A stretch of DNA of 64,000 bases from Bacillus sp. 491mf. GTDB lineage: Bacteria; Bacillota; Bacilli; Bacillales; Bacillaceae_G. The stretch is taken from contig NZ_FOLV01000007.1 of the NCBI RefSeq assembly GCF_900112415.1, forward strand, positions 62,001 to 126,000. The letters run 5' to 3'. The notes under the pieces are model-generated. The model worked only from the letters and a program-made list of their open reading frames with translations. It was not told the origin of the DNA and searched no databases. Below are positions 27,600-36,631 of this stretch, in pieces (position 1 is the stretch's first letter; every line of letters starts with the position of its first letter). Made by a program: the position numbers and the translations under genes.

Positions 27600-27633
27600 T
27601 TATAACAATAGTGAAAAAATGCTATTGTTATAA
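27600..27633 (+). promoter_or_regulatory. 12-bp perfect hairpin in the sdhC leader
   Basis: TTATAACAATAG (27600-27611) and CTATTGTTATAA (27622-27633) are perfectly complementary with a 10-base loop. No T-run follows, so this is not a simple terminator; it lies about 50 bases before the sdhC start. Confidence 0.6.
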
Positions 27634-27680
27634 AGTAATGCGACAAACAACAGTCAAACATTCAAGGGGGTAATGGGGAC

Positions 27681-28307
27681 ATGAAAGGCCGCGAGTATAC
27701 ATTTCGCAAGTGGCACTCGTTAATGGGTGTCATTCCAATCGGCGTCTTTATGACGCAACATTTAGTAATAAACAACTTTGCAACAAGAGGAGCAGAAGCT
27801 TTTAATAATGCTGCTCATTTCATGGAATTGCTTCCATTTCGGTATGCATTGGAGATTTTTGTGATTTTCTTACCATTGTTATACCATGCTGTATATGGTT
27901 TATATATTGCATTTACAGCAAAGAACAATGCAACATCTTATAGTTATTTCCGTAACTGGATGTTCGTTCTGCAACGATTTACTGGGGTATTTACACTTAT
28001 ATTCCTAGCTTGGCATATTTGGGAAACTCGTATTCAAGCTGCACTCGGACAAACGGTAAACTATGATATGATGGCAAATGTTTTAAGCAATCCATTTATG
28101 TTCGGCTTCTATTTAGTTGGGATTTTATCAGCTATTTTCCACTTTGCAAATGGATTATGGACATTCTTTATTAGCTGGGGTATCACAGTATCACCACGTT
28201 CACAGCGTATTTCTACGTATGTAACATTAGCAATTTTCTTAGCATTATCATACGTAGGAGTGAGCGCGTTATTTGCGTTCATTAATCCAAATCTAGCAAA
28301 CTTGTAA
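27681..28307 (+). CDS. sdhC: succinate dehydrogenase cytochrome b558 subunit
   Basis: 208-residue membrane anchor with five predicted spans that binds two hemes and passes electrons from SdhAB to menaquinone. His residues in KWHSLMG, LYHAVYG, AWHIWETR and FHFANGLWTF sit where the axial heme ligands are expected. AAGGGGGT precedes the ATG. First gene of sdhCAB. Confidence 0.95.
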   Translation: MKGREYTFRKWHSLMGVIPIGVFMTQHLVINNFATRGAEAFNNAAHFMELLPFRYALEIFVIFLPLLYHAVYGLYIAFTAKNNATSYSYFRNWMFVLQRFTGVFTLIFLAWHIWETRIQAALGQTVNYDMMANVLSNPFMFGFYLVGILSAIFHFANGLWTFFISWGITVSPRSQRISTYVTLAIFLALSYVGVSALFAFINPNLANL

Positions 28308-28320
28308 GGAGTGGGAGAGC

Positions 28321-30114
28321 ATGAAAGGGAAACTTATCGTAGTTGGCGGTGGATTAGCCGGCTTAATGGCAACGATTAAAGCAGCGGAAGCAGGCGTGAA
28401 TGTAGAACTATTCTCTTTAGTACCAGTGAAACGTTCTCACTCTGTATGCGCGCAAGGCGGCATTAACGGTGCTGTAAATACAAAAGGTGAAGGGGATTCT
28501 CCGTGGATCCACTTTGACGATACAATTTATGGAGGAGACTTCTTAGCGAACCAACCTCCTGTAAAAGCGATGTGCGATGCAGCACCTGGCATTATTCACT
28601 TAATGGATCGCATGGGTGTTATGTTTAACCGTACGGAAGAAGGTTTACTAGACTTCCGTCGTTTCGGTGGAACGCAGCATCACCGCACAGCGTTTGCTGG
28701 TGCAACAACAGGTCAGCAATTATTATATGCGTTAGATGAGCAAGTACGCCGTCATGAAGTAGCAGGTCTTGTTACGAAATATGAGGGTTGGGATTTCTTA
28801 CGCGCTATTGTAGATGACGAAGGTGTATGCCGCGGAATCGTAGCGCAAGACTTACAATCTATGGAGATTAAAAGTTTTCCAGCTGATGCCGTAATTATGG
28901 CAACAGGGGGCCCTGGTATCATTTTTGGGAAATCTACTAACTCTATTATTAATACAGGTACAGCAGCATCTGCTGTATATCAACAAGGTGCATATTATGC
29001 GAACGGTGAGTTCATCCAAATTCACCCAACAGCAATTCCAGGTGATGATAAATTACGCCTTATGAGTGAATCTGCACGTGGTGAAGGTGGCCGTGTTTGG
29101 ACGTATAAAGACGGAAAACCATGGTATTTCCTTGAAGAAAAATATCCTGCATACGGAAACCTTGTACCTCGTGATATTGCAACGCGTGAAATTTTCGATG
29201 TGTGCGTTGAGCAAAAACTGGGTATTAACGGTGAAAACATGGTATATCTTGACCTTTCTCATAAAGATCCGAAAGAGCTTGATATTAAATTAGGCGGTAT
29301 CATTGAAATCTATGAGAAATTCATGGGTGACGATCCGCGTAAAGTACCGATGAAAATCTTCCCAGCGGTTCACTATTCAATGGGCGGACTATGGGTTGAC
29401 TATAAACAAATGACAAATATTCCAGGATTATTTGCAGCAGGTGAGTGTGATTACTCCATGCACGGCGGTAACCGACTAGGTGCTAACTCGTTATTATCAG
29501 CGATTTACGGTGGTATGGTAGCGGGACCAAATGCAATTGAATATATGAATGGTCTTTCAAAATCATCAGATTCTGTTTCATCTGCTTTATATGAGCAAAA
29601 TGAATTAATCGAAACAGAGAAATTCAACAATATTTTAACGTTAGATGGTAATGAAAATGCATATGTTCTTCATAAAGAGCTTGGAGAATGGATGACAGAT
29701 AACGTAACAGTAGTTCGTGAAAATAAAAAGTTATTAGAAACAGATGCGAAAATCGTAGAGTTAATGGAGCGTTATAAACGCATTAACATTAACGATACAG
29801 CGAAATGGAGCAACCAAGGTGCTTCATTTACACGTCAATTGGAAAACATGCTTGAATTAGCTCGTGTTATTACAATTGGTGCATATAACCGTAATGAAAG
29901 TCGCGGTGCGCATTATAAACCAGAATTCCCAGATCGTGATGATGAGAACTTCTTAAAAACAACAATGGCGAAGTTTGAAGGAGCAGGAAATGCACCAGCA
30001 TTCCATTACGAAGAGGTTGATATTTCATTAATCGAACCACGTAAGCGCGATTATTCTTCAAAACATGAAGTAGCTGCTAAGGGAGAAGAGAAGGGGGATA
30101 AGCAACATGTCTGA
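28321..30114 (+). CDS. sdhA: succinate dehydrogenase flavoprotein subunit
   Basis: 597 residues; oxidises succinate to fumarate. N-terminal dinucleotide fold GGGLAGLMATIKAAE, covalent-FAD His in KRSHSVCAQGGINGA, active-site motifs HHRTAF..TG, RLMSESARGEGG and GGNRLGANSLLSAIYGG. 13 bases after sdhC; overlaps sdhB by 8 bases. Confidence 0.97.
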   Translation: MKGKLIVVGGGLAGLMATIKAAEAGVNVELFSLVPVKRSHSVCAQGGINGAVNTKGEGDSPWIHFDDTIYGGDFLANQPPVKAMCDAAPGIIHLMDRMGVMFNRTEEGLLDFRRFGGTQHHRTAFAGATTGQQLLYALDEQVRRHEVAGLVTKYEGWDFLRAIVDDEGVCRGIVAQDLQSMEIKSFPADAVIMATGGPGIIFGKSTNSIINTGTAASAVYQQGAYYANGEFIQIHPTAIPGDDKLRLMSESARGEGGRVWTYKDGKPWYFLEEKYPAYGNLVPRDIATREIFDVCVEQKLGINGENMVYLDLSHKDPKELDIKLGGIIEIYEKFMGDDPRKVPMKIFPAVHYSMGGLWVDYKQMTNIPGLFAAGECDYSMHGGNRLGANSLLSAIYGGMVAGPNAIEYMNGLSKSSDSVSSALYEQNELIETEKFNNILTLDGNENAYVLHKELGEWMTDNVTVVRENKKLLETDAKIVELMERYKRININDTAKWSNQGASFTRQLENMLELARVITIGAYNRNESRGAHYKPEFPDRDDENFLKTTMAKFEGAGNAPAFHYEEVDISLIEPRKRDYSSKHEVAAKGEEKGDKQHV

Positions 30115-30868
30115 GAAAACAATCCGCCTGATTATTACAAGACAAGACGGTCCAAACTCACAGGAGTATGATCAAGAGTTTGAAATTCCATATCGCCCAA
30201 ATATGAATATTATTTCGGCATTAATGGAAATTCGCCGTAATCCTGTTGATACAAAAGGGAACAATACAACGCCTATCGCTTGGGATATGAACTGTTTAGA
30301 AGAAGTGTGCGGTGCATGTTCGATGGTAATCAACGGAAAACCACGTCAATCATGTACAGCACTTATTGATAAACTAGAGCAACCAATTCGCTTAAAACCG
30401 ATGAAAACATTCCCGGTTATTCGTGACCTACAAGTAGACCGTAGCCGTATGTTTAACGCGTTAAAGCGTGTAAAAGCATGGATTCCAATCGATGGTACGT
30501 ATGACTTAGGTCCAGGGCCAAGAATGCCAGAGAAGAAGCGTCAATGGGCATATGAATTATCAAAATGTATGACTTGCGGTGTATGTTTAGAGTCATGTCC
30601 AAACGTAAACAGCAAATCTGATTTTATCGGTCCAGCACCGCTTTCACAAGCGCGTTTATTTAATGCACATCCAACGGGTGAAATGCATAAAGCGGATCGT
30701 TTACGTGCAATCATGGGTGATGGAGGACTTGCAAACTGCGGTAACTCACAAAACTGTGTACAATCTTGTCCAAAAGGAATTCCATTAACGACATCGATTG
30801 CTGCATTAAACCGTGATACAACGATTCAATCTTTTAAAGATTTCTTTGGTAGTGACAATAACTATTAA
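30107..30868 (+). CDS. sdhB: succinate dehydrogenase iron-sulfur subunit
   Basis: 253 residues carrying three Fe-S clusters: 2Fe-2S Cys set in NCLEEVCGACSMVINGKPRQSC, split here as NCLEEVCGAC and PRQSC (about 63-85); 4Fe-4S set CMTCGVCLESCP; third set C...CVQSCPKG. Links the flavoprotein to the membrane anchor. Start overlaps the end of sdhA, ribosome-binding site AAGGGGG within sdhA. Confidence 0.97.
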   Translation: MSEKTIRLIITRQDGPNSQEYDQEFEIPYRPNMNIISALMEIRRNPVDTKGNNTTPIAWDMNCLEEVCGACSMVINGKPRQSCTALIDKLEQPIRLKPMKTFPVIRDLQVDRSRMFNALKRVKAWIPIDGTYDLGPGPRMPEKKRQWAYELSKCMTCGVCLESCPNVNSKSDFIGPAPLSQARLFNAHPTGEMHKADRLRAIMGDGGLANCGNSQNCVQSCPKGIPLTTSIAALNRDTTIQSFKDFFGSDNNY

Positions 30869-30875
30869 TTTAAAG

Positions 30876-30905
30876 TTGCCTCTTCGGTTTGAAGAGGCAA
30901 TTTTT
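30876..30905 (+). terminator. intrinsic terminator of sdhCAB
   Basis: 10-bp perfect stem (30876-30885 with 30891-30900) and five T. Confidence 0.9.
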
Positions 30906-30944
30906 ATAGGGATATGAATACAAAACATAAAAGCATTTTTCTTT

Positions 30945-31005
30945 TTTTAGGTTGGCGAGAGGTTCTAGCCATGTGTAGAAGCGGCTGGGGGAAAACAAAG
31001 GGAGA
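30945..31005 (+). repeat. dispersed intergenic repeat, family B, copy 4 (short)
   Basis: TTGGCGAGAGGTTCTAGCCATGTGTAGAAGCGGCTGG, given as blocks GGCGAGAGG, TAGCCATG and GTAGAAGCGGC, aligns with the other family B copies but lacks the CCTGCCACA part. Confidence 0.6.
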
Positions 31006-31088
31006 AGACGAGAGTGCGTTTTGGTTTTAAAATTCGGAAAAATAAAATAATATGAAAGTGGAGTATATGAGAAGGGGGATGGGTGTTT

Positions 31089-31535
31089 GTGAAGCAGATT
31101 CATTATATTGAACATTTTGAAGAGTGGGAGAGTGCATTTTCATTTTATATTCCTGTAAAGGTTCGTTTTTGTGAAACGGATATGTTTGGGCATATGAATA
31201 ATGGTGTTGCGTTTACTTATTTTGAATTAGCTCGTATTGAATTTTTTAAAGAACTTGGTTTTATGCAAGAGTGGGTGCATGAATCGTCAGAAACGATGAT
31301 TGTAGTAGCGGATTTACAATGTAATTTTTTGAAACAAGTATTCTTTGACGAGAACTTAAAAGTGTATGTAAAAGCAGAAAATGTCGGGAATTCATCTTTA
31401 GATCTACACTATATGGTGAAGAATGAGGCTGGAGAAATTTGTTTAGTGGGACGCGGTGCGATGGTACAGGCTTCTAAAAAAACAGGAAAAGGAGTACCGT
31501 GGTCAGTAGAATGGAAACAAAGGTTATTAGATTAA
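31089..31535 (+). CDS. ysmA: hotdog-fold acyl-CoA thioesterase, YsmA-like
   Basis: 148-residue thioesterase of the YbgC/FadM type. The hallmark RFCETDMFGHMNNGVAFTYFELAR (about 27-50; Asp in ETDMFGH is the catalytic residue of the family) is followed by the beta-sheet hydrophobic core. The position between sdhB and gerE is the same as B. subtilis ysmA. GTG 31089 gives MKQIHYIEHF; a GTG 6 bases upstream is an alternative. AAGGGGG precedes both. Physiological substrate unknown. Confidence 0.88.
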   Translation: MKQIHYIEHFEEWESAFSFYIPVKVRFCETDMFGHMNNGVAFTYFELARIEFFKELGFMQEWVHESSETMIVVADLQCNFLKQVFFDENLKVYVKAENVGNSSLDLHYMVKNEAGEICLVGRGAMVQASKKTGKGVPWSVEWKQRLLD

Positions 31536-31536
31536 T

Positions 31537-31570
31537 AAAATAAGAGAGCGCATAGCTCTCTTATTTTTTG
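31537..31570. terminator. bidirectional terminator
   Basis: 13-base arms 31537-31549 and 31555-31567 with T-runs on both strands, serving ysmA and the convergent carboxypeptidase gene, whose stop codon lies inside the stem. Confidence 0.9.
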
Positions 31571-32352
31571 TCTTCTGTCGCTTCTTCTAATGTTAGGTGA
31601 TGCGTATATAAATATGTAGCATGCGGATTTCCGACAAAACGAAGATGCCATGGTTCGTAAGCATATTCTGTAATAGTTGTTTTATCTTTCGGATATCGGA
31701 TAATAAATCCAAATTCGTGAGCATGCTCTGCCACCCATTTTCCTTCAGGTGTTTCTCCGAATACAGCCTCCAATTGACAATTTGCGGATTCAGAGCTAAT
31801 ATCCATAGCAAGTCCTGTTTGATGTTCGCTAGTTCCTGGAATAGCGCTTAACGTATCAGCAGCTTCTTTTCCTTGACGATTTACATAAGTGTTGTGTAGT
31901 GACTGTTGTCGTTTATAAGAGCGAAATCCTGATACAGCTGTAAGTTCAATTCCTTGTTTTTTTGCTGTTTCGAACATTGTTTCTAGAGCATCCGCTGCGG
32001 GCTTACGAAGCAGTGCTTTTTCTTTATCTTTCGGATATAAAAATGGAACATTTGGCTTTGTTAAATCACTTGGTGTATAAGAGTCTGGTAGCTTTCGATG
32101 TTTGTTGACTAACACAAGTAATGAATCAGGATCATTGACAAGATAATATTGATCATCTGTTTTTTTAGCTGTCTCAATTGCTTTTGGGAACATTGGAATG
32201 TTTTCTTTTGGATGCTCAGTATGCTTTTTTGTTTCAACTGCTTCTGCTTGATTATGTACAAAAGATTTGGACAGAAAAATTATTGAAAAAATAACAATGA
32301 GAATAATAGTTGAAATGAAAAGGGTCCTTTTTATAATTCTTTTTTTCATCAT
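31561..32352 (-). CDS. membrane-anchored D-alanyl-D-alanine carboxypeptidase, VanY/LdcB family
   Basis: 263-residue M15B peptidase that trims peptidoglycan stem peptides outside the membrane. An N-terminal basic stretch and hydrophobic anchor (about 10-30) is followed by the catalytic domain with zinc-ligand motifs SEHQTGLAMDIS (His, Asp) and EPWHLRFVG (His) and the SGFRSYKRQQ segment. Whether it removes the terminal D-Ala from penta- or tetrapeptides is not decidable from sequence. ATG start is followed by MKKRIIKR; monocistronic. Confidence 0.9.
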   Translation of the reverse strand: MMKKRIIKRTLFISTIILIVIFSIIFLSKSFVHNQAEAVETKKHTEHPKENIPMFPKAIETAKKTDDQYYLVNDPDSLLVLVNKHRKLPDSYTPSDLTKPNVPFLYPKDKEKALLRKPAADALETMFETAKKQGIELTAVSGFRSYKRQQSLHNTYVNRQGKEAADTLSAIPGTSEHQTGLAMDISSESANCQLEAVFGETPEGKWVAEHAHEFGFIIRYPKDKTTITEYAYEPWHLRFVGNPHATYLYTHHLTLEEATEDKK

Positions 32353-32706
32353 TTTTAATCGATGTATTCCTTTCTAAAATGCTTGTACTTAAATATCTTT
32401 TTACATTATAAATCTATCTTGTATAAAAAGGAATAAAGGAGTCATGATGTAATGAAAAAGAAAGAAATTTGTAAAAAAAGGTCGAATGTTATTCGAATTA
32501 TTAAATTAAAACGTTTAATAAATCTTCTGATTTATCAAAGTAAATATGTAAAGTTGCCTTGAACGTTTGAGGCGAATTTTCGATTATTTTAGCGAATATC
32601 GTCGAGCAGTCTTTATATCATGTCGAAGCGCCGATATATTCTAAAAAGTGGTCGATATATCATGAAAAGCGCCGATAAAAAATAAAGGATGGCACAGTGC
32701 CATCCT
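32353..32706. other. gene-free stretch with family A repeat
   Basis: 354 bases between two minus-strand genes. The right half is a family A repeat and a terminator; the left half, AT-rich, probably contains the promoter of the carboxypeptidase gene. Confidence 0.55.
32560..32680. repeat. dispersed intergenic repeat, family A, copy 3
   Basis: Contains GTTGCC-TTGAACGTTTGAGGC, ATATCGTCGAGCAGTC, GTCGAAGCGCCGATATATTC and AAGTGGTCGATATATCATGAAAAGCGC. The orientation is opposite to copies 2 and 4 and the same as copy 1. Confidence 0.65.
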
Positions 32707-32711
32707 TTATT
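32676..32711 (-). terminator. terminator of the e(P4)-type phosphatase gene
   Basis: 13-bp perfect stem (32681-32693 with 32699-32711); minus-strand T-run follows. It overlaps the stop codon of the gene. Confidence 0.9.
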
Positions 32712-33540
32712 TTTTATCTTCAAATGATTTTAAGTTGTCTCTGCGAATTTTATCTTTTTCTGCATCTGTTTTTTTAAAGTCATAGTTATATAAAGAACCT
32801 TCCCAGTCACCGTACATAGGATTTGGGAAAACGATAAATTTCTCGCCAAATTGTGCTTTTAATTCTTCTACTTTTTTATTGCGATCTTGTGTGGATAATC
32901 CATCAAAACCAATGAAGTCTGATAAATTATCGCCAAATAATAAGACAATATCGTGCGTTGTTGAAACGAGTTCACGACGTTTTTCTTTTCCTTTTTCTTT
33001 CGGTTCTTGTAGTAAGATGTGTTCTTTCGTTGCTTGCGGAGCACCGATACGTTCTAAGTTTTTAATCGTCGCATCTAATTGATTTGTTTTACGATTTGAA
33101 ATGTAGTAAATATCTACACCTTTTGCTTCTGCGTGTTTTAGGAAATCAATTGCGCCAGGAAGAGCTTCTGCTTCCGCTTTATTAATCCAGTCATCCCACT
33201 TATAAGGATAGCCTTTTCCTGCTTTCACGGACATTGCTTGATGAGGACTGTTATCAACAACAGTTTCATCTAAGTCTAGTACAACAGCTGGTTTCTTGCT
33301 TGTACCCTTAGCGAGAATTGCATCTAGCTTTTGTGTACCGATGTTGTAGCCTTGGTGATATAATGCTTTCGCTTCACCAGATGTTTGGTACCACAAGTCA
33401 GCCATTAATTGTTGTTCTGTCAGTTGGACTTTTTCTTCTTTTGCTTTTGCTGATGTCTGTTCTGCTTTCATGTTGCACGCTGTTAAAGTTGTAGATAACA
33501 ATGCAACAGATAGCAGTGTTGCTAATTTTCTCTTCTTCAT
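32707..33540 (-). CDS. 5'-nucleotidase/acid phosphatase lipoprotein, e(P4) family
   Basis: 277-residue secreted lipoprotein: signal peptide with lipobox LTAC (Cys about residue 22), then a class C acid phosphatase HAD fold with VVLDLDETVVDNSPH (nucleophile DxDET), YISNRKTNQ (motif 2), and FGDNLSDF (motif 3/4). Members dephosphorylate nucleotides such as NMN or 5'-nucleotides at the cell surface to allow uptake. GGAGGA precedes the ATG. Monocistronic. Confidence 0.92.
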   Translation of the reverse strand: MKKRKLATLLSVALLSTTLTACNMKAEQTSAKAKEEKVQLTEQQLMADLWYQTSGEAKALYHQGYNIGTQKLDAILAKGTSKKPAVVLDLDETVVDNSPHQAMSVKAGKGYPYKWDDWINKAEAEALPGAIDFLKHAEAKGVDIYYISNRKTNQLDATIKNLERIGAPQATKEHILLQEPKEKGKEKRRELVSTTHDIVLLFGDNLSDFIGFDGLSTQDRNKKVEELKAQFGEKFIVFPNPMYGDWEGSLYNYDFKKTDAEKDKIRRDNLKSFEDKK

Positions 33541-33730
33541 AGTGTCCTCCTAAGGTGTATAATTCAATTGTAAATTATATCACAATAACATAATAAATAG
33601 GATATAAAATTTTGTATATTGATATACATATATAACGTAGTGTACGCAATGTTATAATAAAATATGGTAAAAATATGTGTATTTTGAATATGATTAAATG
33701 TATAAGACCAATTTTAAGGAGAGAAAAAGT

Positions 33731-34615
33731 ATGACATTGCAGATTCAACAATTAACCAAGCTGTTTGGTGAAAATGTTGCAGTGGATCATTTAAATCTTA
33801 CCTTATCAAAAGGTGAAGTATTGGGGCTGCTGGGGCGAAACGGTGCCGGAAAAACAACAACCATTAAAATGCTGTTAAGTTTATTAACGCCAAATGAGGG
33901 CAGTATTATGTGGGATGAGAAAGAGATTTCGAAGAGTGGAGTAACAATAGGTTATCTTCCAGAAGAGAGAGGTTTGTATACGAAAAGCCGAGTCATTGAT
34001 CAGCTTCGCTATTTTGGGAGATTAGAAGGAATGACAAAAAAAGAAGTGGATGCAGCCATTGATTATTGGTTAGGTAAGTTAGCGATCCCTGAATATAAGC
34101 ATAAGGTTGCAGGGGAATTGTCGAAGGGGAATCAACAAAAAATTCAATTGGTCGCAGCGCTTCTCCATGACCCGGAATTACTCATTTTAGATGAACCGTT
34201 TAGTGGATTGGATCCTGTAAATGCTGAAATGCTAGCGAATATTATTGAAGAACAAGTTCAAAGAGGGAAAACCATTATTTTATCAAGTCATCGTATGGAA
34301 CAAGTTGAATCGTTTTGTCAGCAAGTGTGTATTTTGAAACAAGGTGAAGCGGTTGTAAAAGGTCACTTAAGTGATATAAAAAAAGAATACGGATTTCGAA
34401 ACTTAACAATTGAAGATAATGAAGAAAATGAAAAAGCATTGCAAACATTACAGATTGTGTATGAGAAACGTCTTGGTTATCTTTATATTAAAGTTCAGGA
34501 AGATACAGAAGCCCTATCAATCTTACAAAAATTACAAGATCAAGGTGTGCATTTACGTCAGTTTAAAATGCTAGAACCGACCTTAAATGAAATCTTTGTA
34601 GAAAGGGCGAAATAA
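33731..34615 (+). CDS. ABC transporter ATP-binding protein (YhaQ/NatA-like)
   Basis: 294 residues: Walker A GRNGAGKTT (about 37-45), signature LSKGNQQK, Walker B LLILDEPFSGLDP, and the C-terminal domain typical of the NatA/YhaQ group. AAGGAGAG 6 bases before ATG 33731; an upstream in-frame start at 33698 includes that site. Two bases before the permease gene. Exported substrate unknown; related systems export sodium or peptides. Confidence 0.9.
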   Translation: MTLQIQQLTKLFGENVAVDHLNLTLSKGEVLGLLGRNGAGKTTTIKMLLSLLTPNEGSIMWDEKEISKSGVTIGYLPEERGLYTKSRVIDQLRYFGRLEGMTKKEVDAAIDYWLGKLAIPEYKHKVAGELSKGNQQKIQLVAALLHDPELLILDEPFSGLDPVNAEMLANIIEEQVQRGKTIILSSHRMEQVESFCQQVCILKQGEAVVKGHLSDIKKEYGFRNLTIEDNEENEKALQTLQIVYEKRLGYLYIKVQEDTEALSILQKLQDQGVHLRQFKMLEPTLNEIFVERAK

Positions 34616-34617
34616 GA

Positions 34618-35844
34618 ATGCGTAAATTTTTTCATGTGTTTTCATTTTATTTTAGAGAATCATTTCTTTCTAAAAAATCACTGATTACAAGTGGTATTTT
34701 ATTTTTAGTAGTATTTGGAGTTTTTGCTTTTAATCACTTCACTTCTGATAAAGATAAAAATAATGACAAAGATAAGCTGGCAATCGTAATGGATAGTTCG
34801 ACGTATACCGTGCAAGAAGAGTTACTAAATAAAATTCTTCCATCAGCTAAAGTGCAAGTAGAAAAGAAAGAACAGTTAGAAAAAGTTCGTAAACAAGTTG
34901 AAGAAGGGGAGTTAGATGGTCTCTTTTACGTTACAGAAAAAAATGGAGTACCTGAAGTAACGTATATGTACAATGGTTTTCCAAGTAAAGCAACGTCTAC
35001 TATTATAGCAGGCTATTTGAAACAGCAATATACGCAAGTGATTCTTTCGAAATATAAAGTGCCGTCTGATGTAGCGCAGCAATTACAAACAGATATTTCG
35101 GTGAAAGAAGAAGCGATTAAAGATCGTGCTTCCTCCTTCGGTATTGCATATGTGTTTATATTTGTACTATATATGTTTATCATGGCGTTTGGAAATACAA
35201 TTGCGATGAATATCGCATCAGAAAAATCTTCTCGTGTTATGGAGATTATGCTTTCGAAAGTGAAACCATTGTATATGATGTACGCTAAAATTCTTGCTGT
35301 TGTTACGACAGCGTTACTACAAATTGCTATCCTTGCATGTGGTTTTCTCGTTCCAGTTTTAATTGGATGGATCGATTTAGATAATGCGTCTTTATTTGGT
35401 CTTCCAATTGATTTTGCAAAGTTAGATGCAAAAGTTATTAGTCTGTTTATTGTATTTTTCATTACTGGTTATTTATTATATGCGATGATGTATGCGGCAG
35501 CTGGAGCTGTTGTATCAAAAACGGAAGACTTACAATCAGTATCATTTCCAGTCGCAATTTTAATTATGGCAGCGTTTTTCATTAGTATGAAATCATTATC
35601 TGACCCAAATAGTACAATTGTTGTGATTAGTTCCTATATTCCTTTCTTTACGCCGATGGTTACATTCTCCCGGGTTGTAGCCGGAGAAGCTGGCGTTTTA
35701 GAAATTAGCATTTCCTTATCGTTATTACTTGCAACAATCATCCTCTTAAACTTTGTTACAAGTCGTATTTACGTCAACGGTGTCATGAGCTACTCTGATA
35801 AAGTGAAATTTAAAGATTTAGCTAAATTTATTAAGCGTCATTAA
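34618..35844 (+). CDS. ABC-2 family permease (YhaP/NatB-like)
   Basis: 408 residues: one membrane span near the N-terminus (about 20-40), a large extracytoplasmic domain (about 45-180), then five to six spans (about 185-395). This layout is that of NatB/YhaP permeases. Forms an exporter with the preceding ATPase. AAAGGGCG-type site lies at the end of the ATPase gene. Confidence 0.9.
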   Translation: MRKFFHVFSFYFRESFLSKKSLITSGILFLVVFGVFAFNHFTSDKDKNNDKDKLAIVMDSSTYTVQEELLNKILPSAKVQVEKKEQLEKVRKQVEEGELDGLFYVTEKNGVPEVTYMYNGFPSKATSTIIAGYLKQQYTQVILSKYKVPSDVAQQLQTDISVKEEAIKDRASSFGIAYVFIFVLYMFIMAFGNTIAMNIASEKSSRVMEIMLSKVKPLYMMYAKILAVVTTALLQIAILACGFLVPVLIGWIDLDNASLFGLPIDFAKLDAKVISLFIVFFITGYLLYAMMYAAAGAVVSKTEDLQSVSFPVAILIMAAFFISMKSLSDPNSTIVVISSYIPFFTPMVTFSRVVAGEAGVLEISISLSLLLATIILLNFVTSRIYVNGVMSYSDKVKFKDLAKFIKRH

Positions 35845-35980
35845 TAAACGATCTATTTGAAATAGAAGGTTGGAATATCAATAAGGGAAAGTCTGTTAGT
35901 CATGAATAAGCTCTATAAAAGGGAGTGAAGTCGTGAAATTAGGTTAGTTGATTTTTCTCACGAAGGGGTTAATGCGAGAT

Positions 35981-36012
35981 AAAAAAGCTTGGGCAGTATC
36001 CAAGCTTTTTTT
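35981..36012 (+). terminator. intrinsic terminator of the ABC operon
   Basis: Stem 35981-35992 with 36000-36011, T-run. Located 137 bases after the permease. Confidence 0.85.
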
Positions 36013-36142
36013 GCTAATTTGATTGCGATTTTTCTTCACCTTATTCTAAGAGGGGCTTGCTTTTCCTTATGCATAAACAAGAAATAGTATATAATGATAT
36101 GTATTATCTTTTAATAGAATGAACGTAAAGGAGGATGTGCAG

Positions 36143-36574
36143 ATGGGAATTAGTAGCCGTTTTACAGTAGGTGTTCATATGTTAACGTTACTGGCGATAG
36201 ATCGAAACTCTCGCTGTACCTCTGAATGGATTGCTGGCAGTGTGAATACAAATCCAGTTGTGATTCGTCGCATTACAGGAATGTTGAAGAGAGCGGGTCT
36301 TGTTGATGTTCAAGCTGGAAAAGGCGGTACGTCACTTGCTCGTGATTTAGATGAAATTACATTACTTGATGTATATAAAGCAGTGGAAGTAGTTGAAGAA
36401 GGGCATCTATTTTCTTTCCATGAAAATCCTAACATTGAATGTCCAGTAGGAGCGAATATTCAATCCGTATTAGAGATTATATTAATGCAAGCACAAGAAG
36501 CGATGGAGAATGTACTTGCGAATGTATCAGTTCAGCAACTTGTTGCAAATTTACAATCGAAAATTCAAAAGTAA
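36143..36574 (+). CDS. Rrf2 family transcription regulator, YwnA-like
   Basis: 143 residues: N-terminal winged helix (RFTVGVHMLTLLAID..., NTNPVVIRRITGMLKRAGLVDVQAGKGGTSLARD) and a short C-terminal helical part. It lacks the three clustered Cys of IscR/NsrR; only two separated Cys (RCTSEW and IECPVG) are present, so it is probably not an Fe-S sensor of that type. AAAGGAGG precedes ATG 36143. Monocistronic; targets unknown. Confidence 0.88.
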   Translation: MGISSRFTVGVHMLTLLAIDRNSRCTSEWIAGSVNTNPVVIRRITGMLKRAGLVDVQAGKGGTSLARDLDEITLLDVYKAVEVVEEGHLFSFHENPNIECPVGANIQSVLEIILMQAQEAMENVLANVSVQQLVANLQSKIQK

Positions 36575-36609
36575 AAAAGCGAGTCTCATATGAATGAGCT
36601 CGCCTTTTT
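36573..36609. terminator. bidirectional terminator
   Basis: Long stem with T-runs on both strands lies between the Rrf2 gene and the convergent aquaporin gene. Confidence 0.8.
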
Positions 36610-36631
36610 ACTTTCAGAAAAAATGAAAATT

